This document shows, piece by piece, positions 5,607-12,915 of a DNA stretch of 46,954 bases; the first letter of the stretch is position 1; each line of letters opens with the position of its first letter. Source of the stretch: Acidobacteriota bacterium (lineage in GTDB: Bacteria; Acidobacteriota; Terriglobia; Terriglobales; Acidobacteriaceae); the NCBI GenBank assembly GCA_021791875.1, contig JAJYVU010000023.1, positions 1 through 46,954 on the forward strand, in the 5' to 3' direction. Under the pieces are notes generated by a model. That model saw nothing but the letters and a program-made list of their open reading frames with translations, made no database searches and had not been told where the DNA came from. The position numbers and the translations under genes are program-made.

Positions 5607-8024
5607 TTAGATGGAGCCTTCTGCTCTCAATTCAGGCTTGTGCGCGATCATCTCGACGGTGGCTCTCCCAAGCCTGGAATGAGTGGCTACCACTCGAATG
5701 TGTCCAACATGGTTTGGGAGAGTCTTCACGAAAACTGCCGCGGCGCCACCGGTTGACCCCAGATCGAATGGATTATTCCCGACAATGACGCCGGGGCCGT
5801 GCAGGCGGAGGGTCACCGTGCCGTCGGCGAATGCGCGCGGTGCTCCGTACTTATCCACGCAGGCAAACATCAGGCGAGTGGCATCGGATCCATCTGCGTT
5901 GAGATGTGTGTCATCAGCGCGCAATACGAAGCGATCCTCGGCGGGATTCGACGAAAACGAACGGGAAAGCACAAGTTTGTCGTTGACGTAGCCGTCGATG
6001 CGTAGCTCAGGCAGGCCGGCGCCATCCAGTTCAAGGTTGGCAAAAAAAGGCGCATATTTCAGGTTGGGATATTCTTCTTTATCGGGCTGCAGGACCGAGT
6101 GGTGCTTGCGGCCGATGAATAATTCGAGCCGGTTACAGTTGGAGAATATGGCGGCATTCTGTCCTGGCCCAGATGGAGTGCGTGGGCCGAAATCCCAATA
6201 GAAAGACGGAGCAATAACGGGCCGGATGACGGGATCCACCTGTGACAAATAGAAAGATGCACCCAGTTTTGGAATTCGGAAAACGTCGGAAACTCCGGGG
6301 TACTTGACGCCGTGATAGTCGCCCAGAAGACTGGCGTATTCGAAAGCGCACCAGGCAATTAATCCAGAACAGCGCGGGTAGTTTCCGGCCTTGCTGTGAG
6401 CCTGTGCATGAAATATTGCCTGTTCCTGCTGTAGAAATGGATCGCCGGCACGCCGGTAATAGTTTGTAAATCCCTTGCCGGTGTTGTAATTGAACTGACC
6501 GACAGCCTCGGTGATCAGATACGGGACTCCAGTAACTGGCGGATAGATTCCGACTACACCCGGAGATTCGAAGTGATAATCATCGAAGGCGAATACATCC
6601 TGATGCCATTCGGTTTTCCATGTCCTTTTGGACGCTCCGGTCATCGTTCCGGAAGTAGGTCGTGTCTCGTCCAGGGACTTTGCGAGCTCGCGAGTACGAA
6701 GATATAAAGCAGGATCATTACGGGACTCATTGATGCGTACACCCCAGATGATGACGGCGGGGTGATTCCGGTCGCGTCGTACCATATCCCCGACGTCGCG
6801 AATCGCCAGTTCCTGCCAACTCTCATTTCCAATGTACTGCCATCCGGGCAGCTCCTCCCAGACCATGAGCCCAAGCTCGTCGCAGGCATCGAGAAAAGCC
6901 TCCGACTGCGGGTAATGCGAGCAGCGGACCATGTTGCAATTGAAATCGCGACGCAGAATTTCAGCGTCTCTGCGCAACAGGCGTTTGGGAGCCGCATACC
7001 CCAAATAGGGATACAACTCATGCCGGTCCAGTCCGAAGATATTGAGTTTGTGGCCGTTCAGAAAGAATCCATCCACATCAAAGCGAGCTTCGCGAAAGCC
7101 GATCCTGGTGCGACAGGTATGCAGTGGTTTTTCATCGACAAAAAGAGTCACCAGAATGTTGTATAAGTGCGGGTTCTCGACATCCCAAAGTGTGACATTG
7201 CCGAGATCGTCGATGTAAACGTTGATTTCCTGTTCCGGCCGATCGAGCCAGGTGTCCTGCGATGTACTGGCGATGGTTCGACCCGATTCCTGGAGATCGG
7301 CCACCAGGCGAACCCGTTTTGGCAAAGGCGCGTCCGAGTTTAGTTTGCAAGTGACATCCAGCGTGCGGTTCGGACTGAGGGGATTCAGGGAGCGCGCGAA
7401 TACATCCTGAATGAAGATGCGAGGAACCGCATGAAGATAGACAGAACCGTTGATACCACCCGGTAACAGGTAGTCGATCGAAGCGGGACCACGCGCGGAG
7501 CCTGATGGGGGTGCGTTTAACCAGCGGGAGTCAACTGCGACGGCCAGCAGGTTGTTGTCAGGTTGCAAGAGAGTTGTCACTTCGTACTGAAATGGAAGAT
7601 AGCCGCCAAGATGTTTGGGCAAGGTGTGCCCATTCAGGGTTGGAGCGGCGCCCGCCATGACCCGTTCGAACTCGATGAAAAAGCGCAGTCCCTCTCGATT
7701 GGCAGGCGTTTGAAAATGGCGGCGGTATACCCAATCGGCTTCCCATGCAGAGGGGTTCCAGTTATCCCATGACAGCCCGGTGACACAGTGAGGCAATGCG
7801 ATCGTGGAAAAGCTCGCATCGTCGAATCCAGGCTGAACGGCTTCCGGTTGCAGCTTGCCCCCAAAGAGCCAGTTTTGATCGAGCCGATAGGTGCGAGAGG
7901 CCGGCCCTCTGGAGCGATCATTGCCGATGGAAGCTTCCAGCACCGGCGTATAGACGAGTGCGGCCGTTGCGGCACAGCCTTGCATGAACCGGCGACGGGA
8001 AATCTGTTTTCTCTCCTCAGCCAA
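5607..8024 (-). CDS. Tat-exported glycoside hydrolase family 2 protein
   Basis: An 805-residue GH2-type enzyme (beta-galactosidase, glucuronidase or mannosidase group). The N-terminus carries a twin-arginine signal (ISRRRFMQG) and an Ala-rich segment, so the folded enzyme should be exported. The order is a jelly-roll sugar-binding domain (~45-200), an Ig-like domain (~205-310), and a TIM barrel beginning near IGFREARFDVDGFFLNGH (~308). The general acid/base is probably Glu433 in IIWGVRINES and the nucleophile probably Glu506 in YLITEAVGQ. The C-terminal part ends with a GVIVGNNPF...GGAAAVFV module seen in many GH2 enzymes. The start is TTG 8024-8022, supported by AGGAG (8032-8036) seven bases upstream. 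Exact substrate cannot be read from sequence. Confidence 0.87.
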   Translation of the reverse strand: MAEERKQISRRRFMQGCAATAALVYTPVLEASIGNDRSRGPASRTYRLDQNWLFGGKLQPEAVQPGFDDASFSTIALPHCVTGLSWDNWNPSAWEADWVYRRHFQTPANREGLRFFIEFERVMAGAAPTLNGHTLPKHLGGYLPFQYEVTTLLQPDNNLLAVAVDSRWLNAPPSGSARGPASIDYLLPGGINGSVYLHAVPRIFIQDVFARSLNPLSPNRTLDVTCKLNSDAPLPKRVRLVADLQESGRTIASTSQDTWLDRPEQEINVYIDDLGNVTLWDVENPHLYNILVTLFVDEKPLHTCRTRIGFREARFDVDGFFLNGHKLNIFGLDRHELYPYLGYAAPKRLLRRDAEILRRDFNCNMVRCSHYPQSEAFLDACDELGLMVWEELPGWQYIGNESWQELAIRDVGDMVRRDRNHPAVIIWGVRINESRNDPALYLRTRELAKSLDETRPTSGTMTGASKRTWKTEWHQDVFAFDDYHFESPGVVGIYPPVTGVPYLITEAVGQFNYNTGKGFTNYYRRAGDPFLQQEQAIFHAQAHSKAGNYPRCSGLIAWCAFEYASLLGDYHGVKYPGVSDVFRIPKLGASFYLSQVDPVIRPVIAPSFYWDFGPRTPSGPGQNAAIFSNCNRLELFIGRKHHSVLQPDKEEYPNLKYAPFFANLELDGAGLPELRIDGYVNDKLVLSRSFSSNPAEDRFVLRADDTHLNADGSDATRLMFACVDKYGAPRAFADGTVTLRLHGPGVIVGNNPFDLGSTGGAAAVFVKTLPNHVGHIRVVATHSRLGRATVEMIAHKPELRAEGSI

Positions 8025-8354
8025 CTGACAGCTCCTATCATTCAGCTTGATGCAAAGGTTTATTGTGAATGCGTAAATTCAATTAAAGCGTCCCCCAGGC
8101 GATCGCGATTGCTGGTATTCGAACAATTCCGCGCCCGATTTGGCCGTGGAGCCCAGGTGTCGCAGCGATCCCATGAAAGTGGCCGGTTCAAGTCTCGGAA
8201 AGTATAAAAGTGTTCCAGGAGAAGGTCAATCGATGCGAATCGATTACTATAACGAGGAGCAACCCTGCGTTCGCAAGATCGCTGCGAAGGCAGGGTTTGT
8301 CTACTTACCGCTTGGGTTTTGCCCTGGACTTTGTTCCGCCTGAGGGCGTCGTGA
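8025..8354. other. intergenic region between ccmF and the GH2 gene
   Basis: These 330 bases lie between two minus-strand genes. Apart from the GH2 ribosome binding site and a strong hairpin at 8261-8297, nothing gene-like is seen. The small open frames here have no family resemblance. The GH2 promoter should lie in this stretch, but no convincing -35/-10 pair was identified. Confidence 0.5.
8261..8297. terminator. long hairpin downstream of ccmF
   Basis: AACCCTGCGTTCGC pairs with GCGAAGGCAGGGTT with one mismatch, a 14-pair stem. The plus strand continues TTGTC; there is no T-run on the minus strand. It lies 58 bases past the ccmF stop and may act as a rho-dependent or 3'-stabilising structure. 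Confidence 0.4.
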
Positions 8355-10403
8355 TCAGCCTTTAGCGACCAGTACTTGAGAGTTTTGAGTCACGCCACGG
8401 AGAGCGTTCCGGCGTTTGAGAAAAGGCTCCAGAATAATCACGATTGATCCCGCGACGACGATGATGGCGCCAATCCACACCCAGAGAACGAGGGGGTTCA
8501 GAATCGCATCAATCACCGGCAGATTGCTTCCCGGGTCATTGCCTTCGTAGACGAGGTAGAGATCCCAAAGCGGTGTAGAGTGGTTGGCGACTGTGGACTC
8601 CTGCGACTGGCTGGCCTGATAAAAACGCACTTCGGGTGCGAGTTGAAACTGCTTCCTGCCGGCGCGAGAAACATCAATCTTTGCGCGTTCGGCAACGTAG
8701 TTGGCGGTGGAGAACTCTTTGAGGTTATTTAATCCCAGAGAGTATGGGCCCACTTGCATGTGCTGGCCCGGACCGAGTTCCGCCTTTACGCTGTGGTTGA
8801 AGGCCGTACCGGCGAAACCAATGAACATGACGGCGATTCCAAGATGGACCAGGTAGGCGCCATAACGGCGGGCATTGGTGCGCACCAGCAACAGCATGGA
8901 CGAACCCAGACCCATTCCCGTGTTGTCTCGGATCGACAGCACCCCGCGCGCAAAGCCTGTGAAGATAGCGGCGATGACGAAGGCTGCGATAGAGAAGCAT
9001 AACCAGGAATAAAGCGAGCCCTGGCTTGCCCATGGATGGATGCCGCCTGCGATGAGCGCAACCATGGTTACCAAGCCGACGAACAGAGGAAGCGTGAAGG
9101 GCTTCAACGTGTTTTTGAGCGAAGCGCTTCGGATGGTAAGCAGAGGTCCGGTGCTGATCAGCAGAAGCAGGAAGAGGCCAACCGGAACTACCGCCCGATG
9201 GTAGAACGAGGGGCCAACGGTGAGCTTGCCGCCGCCCAACAGCTCTGAGAAGACTGGCAGTAGCGTACCCGCGAAGACGATGATACAGGCGGCAGTAAGG
9301 ATCAGGTTAAGAAAAAGGAAGCTCGCTTCGCGCGAAACGAGGTTATCCACGGTGTTTTCCGTTGCCAGGTAGTCACGCCGCAGCACATAGGTGAGCGTGC
9401 ATACCAACACGGCAAACAGAAGAAAGCCGAGGAACCAGGCACCGAGCGGGGACTTGCCGAAGGCATGCACGGAACTGACAATGCCGGAGCGGGTCAGGGT
9501 AGTGCCGACAATGCAGAGAAGAAAGGTGGAAAAGATGAGCCAGATATTCCATTTCTTCATCATGCCGCGCCTTTCCTGCATGATGATCGAGTGGAGGAAT
9601 GCAGTGCCGGTGAGCCAGGGCATCAGCGAGGCATTTTCCACCGGATCCCAGCCCCAGTAGCCGCCCCAACCCAGCACAGCATAGGCCCAGTGCATTCCCA
9701 GAACGATGCCGCAAGTGAGAAACAGCCACACGACAATGGACCAGCGGCGGGTGACGGCAATCCACCGCTCGCCGGGAGCCCGCAGCATGAGCGCGGCAAG
9801 AACGAACGCGAAGGGTACGCTGAAGCCGACATAGCCGAGATAGAGCAGCGGGGGATGAATGATCATCTCAGGATTCTGCAGCAGCGGATTCATGCCGTAG
9901 CCATCGGCCGGTACGGCGCCAGCCACGCCAGCGAAGGGCAGGGCGACGAAATTTACGAGCAGAAGGAAAAAGACTTCGATGGCAGCGAGAATCGTCGACG
10001 CTAACGCGGTGAGTCTCACATCAGGCTTGCGGCGCAAACGGACCAGCAAGCTGAACCCGGACAACATCCATGCCCACAATAGCAGCGAACCTTCCTGTCC
10101 GGACCAGAGCGCGGCAAGCTTGTACGCTCCGGGGAGCTCGCGGCTCGATTCATGCAGGACGTACGCCAGGGAAAAGTTGTTGGTAAAGATCGCCCAAAGC
10201 AGCGCAAGGAGGGCCACGGAAACGGCAGCGAAGCACCATAAACCCGCGATACGGGCAATTTCTGCCAGGCGCTGCGGCGAGAAGCGGCCCCGGCTTCCGG
10301 TAAAGAGCTGGCGTTGGGCAATGGTTCCCACCACGAGGTTGAATGCAGCAAGGGCCAGCGCCAGCAGCAACGCAATACTACCCGCAATCGGCATGATGTT
10401 CAT
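8355..10403 (-). CDS. ccmF: cytochrome c maturation heme lyase subunit CcmF
   Basis: A 682-residue polytopic membrane protein, the usual CcmF length. It belongs to the heme handling family with a WWD signature, here GWGGYWGWDPVENASL near residues 245-260, which binds heme at the outer membrane face in CcmC/CcmF/CcsA. Conserved His candidates are seen in IIHPPLLYLGY (~183) and GMHWAY (~238). A late segment RRYGAYLVHLGIAVMFIGF is also typical. CcmF with CcmH ligates heme from CcmE to apocytochrome c. The start is placed at ATG 10403 (MNIMPIAGS), preceded by AAAGGAA; an in-frame extension to 10640 has no hydrophobic or conserved character. No other ccm genes are adjacent in the window. Confidence 0.93.
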   Translation of the reverse strand: MNIMPIAGSIALLLALALAAFNLVVGTIAQRQLFTGSRGRFSPQRLAEIARIAGLWCFAAVSVALLALLWAIFTNNFSLAYVLHESSRELPGAYKLAALWSGQEGSLLLWAWMLSGFSLLVRLRRKPDVRLTALASTILAAIEVFFLLLVNFVALPFAGVAGAVPADGYGMNPLLQNPEMIIHPPLLYLGYVGFSVPFAFVLAALMLRAPGERWIAVTRRWSIVVWLFLTCGIVLGMHWAYAVLGWGGYWGWDPVENASLMPWLTGTAFLHSIIMQERRGMMKKWNIWLIFSTFLLCIVGTTLTRSGIVSSVHAFGKSPLGAWFLGFLLFAVLVCTLTYVLRRDYLATENTVDNLVSREASFLFLNLILTAACIIVFAGTLLPVFSELLGGGKLTVGPSFYHRAVVPVGLFLLLLISTGPLLTIRSASLKNTLKPFTLPLFVGLVTMVALIAGGIHPWASQGSLYSWLCFSIAAFVIAAIFTGFARGVLSIRDNTGMGLGSSMLLLVRTNARRYGAYLVHLGIAVMFIGFAGTAFNHSVKAELGPGQHMQVGPYSLGLNNLKEFSTANYVAERAKIDVSRAGRKQFQLAPEVRFYQASQSQESTVANHSTPLWDLYLVYEGNDPGSNLPVIDAILNPLVLWVWIGAIIVVAGSIVIILEPFLKRRNALRGVTQNSQVLVAKG

Positions 10404-11129
10404 AACTTCCTTTCGGGCAAACGCACACTGAAATTCGCATCCAGTGAAGGGTTTTCCAACGATGAGAGGGGTGTACCTCGGCGCGAACGATTGGCCAGGA
10501 TTTGGTTTCCCGTGTCGCACCCCGATTGCTTCATCAAAGCTGGTGTCAAGCAGGTGGGAAGGCCGTGTACGGAGGTGCGGACGTTCAGGAATGCACTCTG
10601 GCCCCTTTGTATGGGAGCAGAGCGCCGTCGAGCCAACCACGGCGATCCATTACGAAACAGCAGACAGGTCGTTGCCGGCGAGATCGCGGAGATTTCCGGC
10701 GCGGCACTACTCCTCGCGGCCCGGCAGCCTGTCATCAACGGGCGGGACTCCGAGGTAAGAGCCCGGGGAATCCAGGCCTGTTCTGCGAGAGGATTTCGTT
10801 TGTTCATCGTGGCCAGTGATTGTCTTCTGGCTCAAGTTTCCATCCTGCGAGATTGGTTATCAGTAACCGCCGTCACATCGAATGATGATGGTATTCAGGA
10901 GCTTGCTGAAAAACGGCCAGAAGCAACCTGCCACGAAGAGCAGTTGGAGCATAGGAACAGGGGGCGTCCGATGATCTCTGCGGCGTCCCAGTTGGGCTCT
11001 TATCTACCTCAAAGGCCTGGGCGGCAGGAAGTGGACCCCACCCGGCGGGTAGCACTGATTGCCAGCAGGAACCAGCAAAGAGTGAGACGAATCGGGCAAT
11101 TCGTTTCAACTGACTGATTGTGTTTGATT
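10404..11129. other. 726-base region without a convincing gene
   Basis: Open frames exist on both strands (for example 10314-11117 plus and 10400-10807 minus), but none shows a start context, a recognisable domain or a natural protein composition; most are Arg/Ser/Pro-rich shadows. The ccmF promoter must lie at the left end. The right end follows the 3' end of tRNA-Leu. It may be old gene debris. Confidence 0.4.
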
Positions 11130-11216
11130 TGGTGCCGAAGAAGGGACTCGAACCCCCACACCCTTGCGAGTACATGGACCTGAACCATGCGCGTCTGCCA
11201 ATTCCGCCACTTCGGC
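11130..11216 (-). tRNA. tRNA-Leu (anticodon CAG)
   Basis: On the minus strand the gene begins GCCGAAGTGGCGGAATTGGC and has the long variable arm of class II tRNAs. The anticodon stem CATGG/CCATG encloses TTCAGGT, giving anticodon CAG (reads CUG). The T arm contains GGTTCGAGTCC. The acceptor ends CTTCGGC-A and CCA is encoded (11130-11132). Total 87 bases. Confidence 0.96.
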
Positions 11217-11363
11217 ACATTGAATCGTCGGTCCAGGCTGGACAGCCCGACAGGCAGTGAAATTAGTGTTACAAAGGCCCGGTTTCGTGTCAAACCCGGC
11301 GGGGGCTGGGTGCATCAGATGACGTTTAAGCAGGATTTTCCGGAGATTCCCAGCAGCCGATCC

Positions 11364-11594
11364 ATGAGCGAAACTGTCCAGCAGCCCATAGCCCCTGAGC
11401 AAGCGCAGGAAATCCGTCGCCTGGCCCACGACCTGAGTAATGCACTGGAGGTCGTGATTCAAACCAGTTTTCTCTTGGGCACGGTGCCGCTCGATGAGAA
11501 TGCCAGGCAATGGCATGCGATGCTGGAAAAAGGCGTGAAGCAGGCTACGGAAATTAACCAGAAGATGCGCGAGCAGCTTCGTCTGCAAGGCTGA
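11364..11594 (+). CDS. small DHp-like (histidine kinase H-box-like) protein
   Basis: A 76-residue soluble helical protein (91 residues if the in-frame ATG at 11319 is used; neither start has a strong ribosome binding site). The centre, EIRRLAHDLSNALEVVIQTS, resembles the H-box helix of histidine-kinase dimerisation domains (H-[DE]-[LF]-x-N/H-x-L), followed by a second predicted helix (ENARQWHAMLEKGVKQATEI). No ATPase domain follows; the frame ends at 11594. It could be a stand-alone phosphoacceptor, a dimerisation partner of a kinase, or only a four-helix-bundle look-alike. It stands alone between tRNA-Leu and osmC on the opposite strand. Confidence 0.6.
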   Translation: MSETVQQPIAPEQAQEIRRLAHDLSNALEVVIQTSFLLGTVPLDENARQWHAMLEKGVKQATEINQKMREQLRLQG

Positions 11595-11736
11595 AACCGG
11601 GCGATTAGATTCGTCTGCCAGGATGTGCGCGCGAAGAACCCTTCCTTGCCGCAATCGAGAGTTGTGATCAGGCTGGCCAGCAACCCTCATCCACAGGCAG
11701 AAGCATCCACAGTGTGGATCACAGGCGCCGGGCAGA

Positions 11737-11783
11737 GAAAAGCCCACTCCCGGCTGCGTGGACCGTGACAGCCGGAGGTGGGC
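11737..11783 (-). terminator. intrinsic terminator of osmC
   Basis: On the minus strand GCCCACCTCCGGCTG pairs with CAGCCGGGAGTGGGC (two central mismatches) and is followed by TTTTCTCT. It lies 15 bases past the osmC stop. Confidence 0.7.
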
Positions 11784-11798
11784 CTTTGTGAGCGTCGC

Positions 11799-12227
11799 TT
11801 AAACGAGCTTGGCGTCGAGGGTGATCTCAGTATTGCCGTTAAAAAGGCGTGAAATGGGGCAGCCGTTCTTGGCGTTCTGCGCCGCAGTGTCGAATGCAGC
11901 GGCATTGGCGCCGGGTACCTTGGCGCGGGTGGTGAGATGGATGGCGGTGACGGTGAAACCCTGATCGGTCTTTTCGAATTTGACCGCGGCAGTGGTTTCC
12001 AGCGATTCGGGAGTCAGGTTGGCCTGACCAAGCTGCGCGCTGAGGGCCATGGTGAAGCAGCCGGCATGGGCAGCGGCAATCAGCTCTTCGGGGTTGGTTC
12101 CAATGCCATTCTCAAAGCGGGTAGAAAAAGAATACTGTGTGTTGTTGAGAACTCCGCTATGTGTGGAAATTGTGCCTTTGCCGTCCTTGAGGCCGCCATT
12201 CCATACTGCGCTCGCTGTGCGCTCCAT
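11799..12227 (-). CDS. osmC: OsmC family peroxiredoxin-like protein
   Basis: A 142-residue cytoplasmic protein of normal OsmC/Ohr length. OsmC enzymes reduce organic hydroperoxides using two reactive cysteines. These are seen as Cys57 in [12 protein letters not shown] and Cys123 in [11 protein letters not shown], with the family element [13 protein letters not shown] before the first. The beginning ([19 protein letters not shown]) and the subgroup motifs favour OsmC over Ohr. AAGGAG lies nine bases before the ATG. It is monocistronic, with its own terminator, and divergent from the zinc-ribbon gene at 12270, which starts 43 bases away. Regulation by stress is expected for the family but not visible here. 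Confidence 0.9.
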   Translation of the reverse strand: MERTASAVWNGGLKDGKGTISTHSGVLNNTQYSFSTRFENGIGTNPEELIAAAHAGCFTMALSAQLGQANLTPESLETTAAVKFEKTDQGFTVTAIHLTTRAKVPGANAAAFDTAAQNAKNGCPISRLFNGNTEITLDAKLV

Positions 12228-12269
12228 AATAGGAACTCCTTCGTCTAAAGTTTAGTGGTGAGATGAAAC

Positions 12270-12560
12270 ATGATGGAAACCATCGGGTCCACTCAACATC
12301 ATAATCACGATCCTGATGCCGAATCAGAATGCGGCCTGCGGGAGGCGGACCAAGGCCGCGTTCCGGAAGGGGATTCTGGCGCCCGTGGAATTTCAGCTCA
12401 GACTGAGAGGTTAGAGGCGGCGGACGCGCCAAGGGCTGCATCGGAGGAAGAACATCATTCGGTGTACTGTCCGAATTGTTCCAGCCGGCTGGAAGGGCAC
12501 CGGTGCAAGCTGATCTGCCGTAACTGCGGATACTACCTGAGCTGCTCGGACTACTACTGA
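12270..12560 (+). CDS. small C-terminal zinc-ribbon protein
   Basis: A 96-residue protein. The first ~60 residues are acidic and probably disordered ([22 protein letters not shown]). The C-terminus is a compact zinc ribbon, [14 protein letters not shown] followed by [17 protein letters not shown], with two CxxC pairs and one further Cys. Ribbons of this type ending in a Y-x-x-SCSD-Y signature are conserved in acidobacteria and other phyla as stand-alone proteins of unknown role. The ATG at 12270 (or 12273) has a weak GGTGAG upstream. It is divergent from osmC. Whether it binds nucleic acid or protein is not known. Confidence 0.75.
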   Translation: MMETIGSTQHHNHDPDAESECGLREADQGRVPEGDSGARGISAQTERLEAADAPRAASEEEHHSVYCPNCSSRLEGHRCKLICRNCGYYLSCSDYY

Positions 12561-12915
12561 CCGCTGCCAGTGAGTGAGGTTTTCTGCCCGGACTCTCAAG
12601 GGGACCGTCGAGGAGGTCCACTGTCAAGGCGCACTCCCTCGCAAACCATTTTCAGTGAGGTTATCCAACGACGAAGTACTGTCCGGACTGCATGTTTTCC
12701 GACTTCCAGCCTTCGCACGTTCGCTGCCAGGATTTCCCGAGAATGCTATCGCTGCGGTGGCCGGTAAGCTGCCGCAGGTGTGGCCTCAGAACGTATGGCA
12801 ACTTGCTGTTCGCGTTCAAGCTGAGGATGAGGCATGGTGATCATGGCAGCGTTGCGGGTCACCCATCCCGCTAACAGGCGCAGGCGGCTGGTCGCATCAG
12901 GCGAGAAAGAGATCT
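12561..12915. other. 355-base intergenic region with a possible gene remnant
   Basis: No intact gene is seen between the zinc-ribbon gene and the convergent regulator gene. It contains the cysteine-rich stretch described at 12662-12874. No terminator with a T-run was found for either neighbour. Confidence 0.4.
12662..12874 (+). pseudogene. possible degenerate zinc-ribbon ORF
   Basis: In this frame the translation reads KYCPDCMFSDFQPSHVRCQ then PRMLSLRWPVSCRRCGLR, which resembles small two-CxxC ribbon proteins (CPxC...RPSxxR...L...P-RC--C-). No start codon lies between the in-frame TGA (12656-12658) and the first CxxC. The only ATG (12692) would remove it. It could be a remnant, a gene with a frameshifted 5' end, or chance. 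Confidence 0.25.

Noticed and set aside
10404..10640. 79-residue N-terminal extension of ccmF
   Set aside because: The extension is not hydrophobic, has no ribosome binding site and is not expected for CcmF; the internal ATG at 10403 has AAAGGAA upstream.
10314..11117. 267-codon plus-strand frame across the ccmF 5' end and the following gap
   Set aside because: It overlaps real coding sequence, has an Arg/Gly/Ser-rich unnatural composition, no domain and no ribosome binding site.
11705..11719. Short palindrome ATCCAC-AGT-GTGGAT
   Set aside because: Too short to interpret; lies next to the osmC terminator and has no T-run or known operator match.
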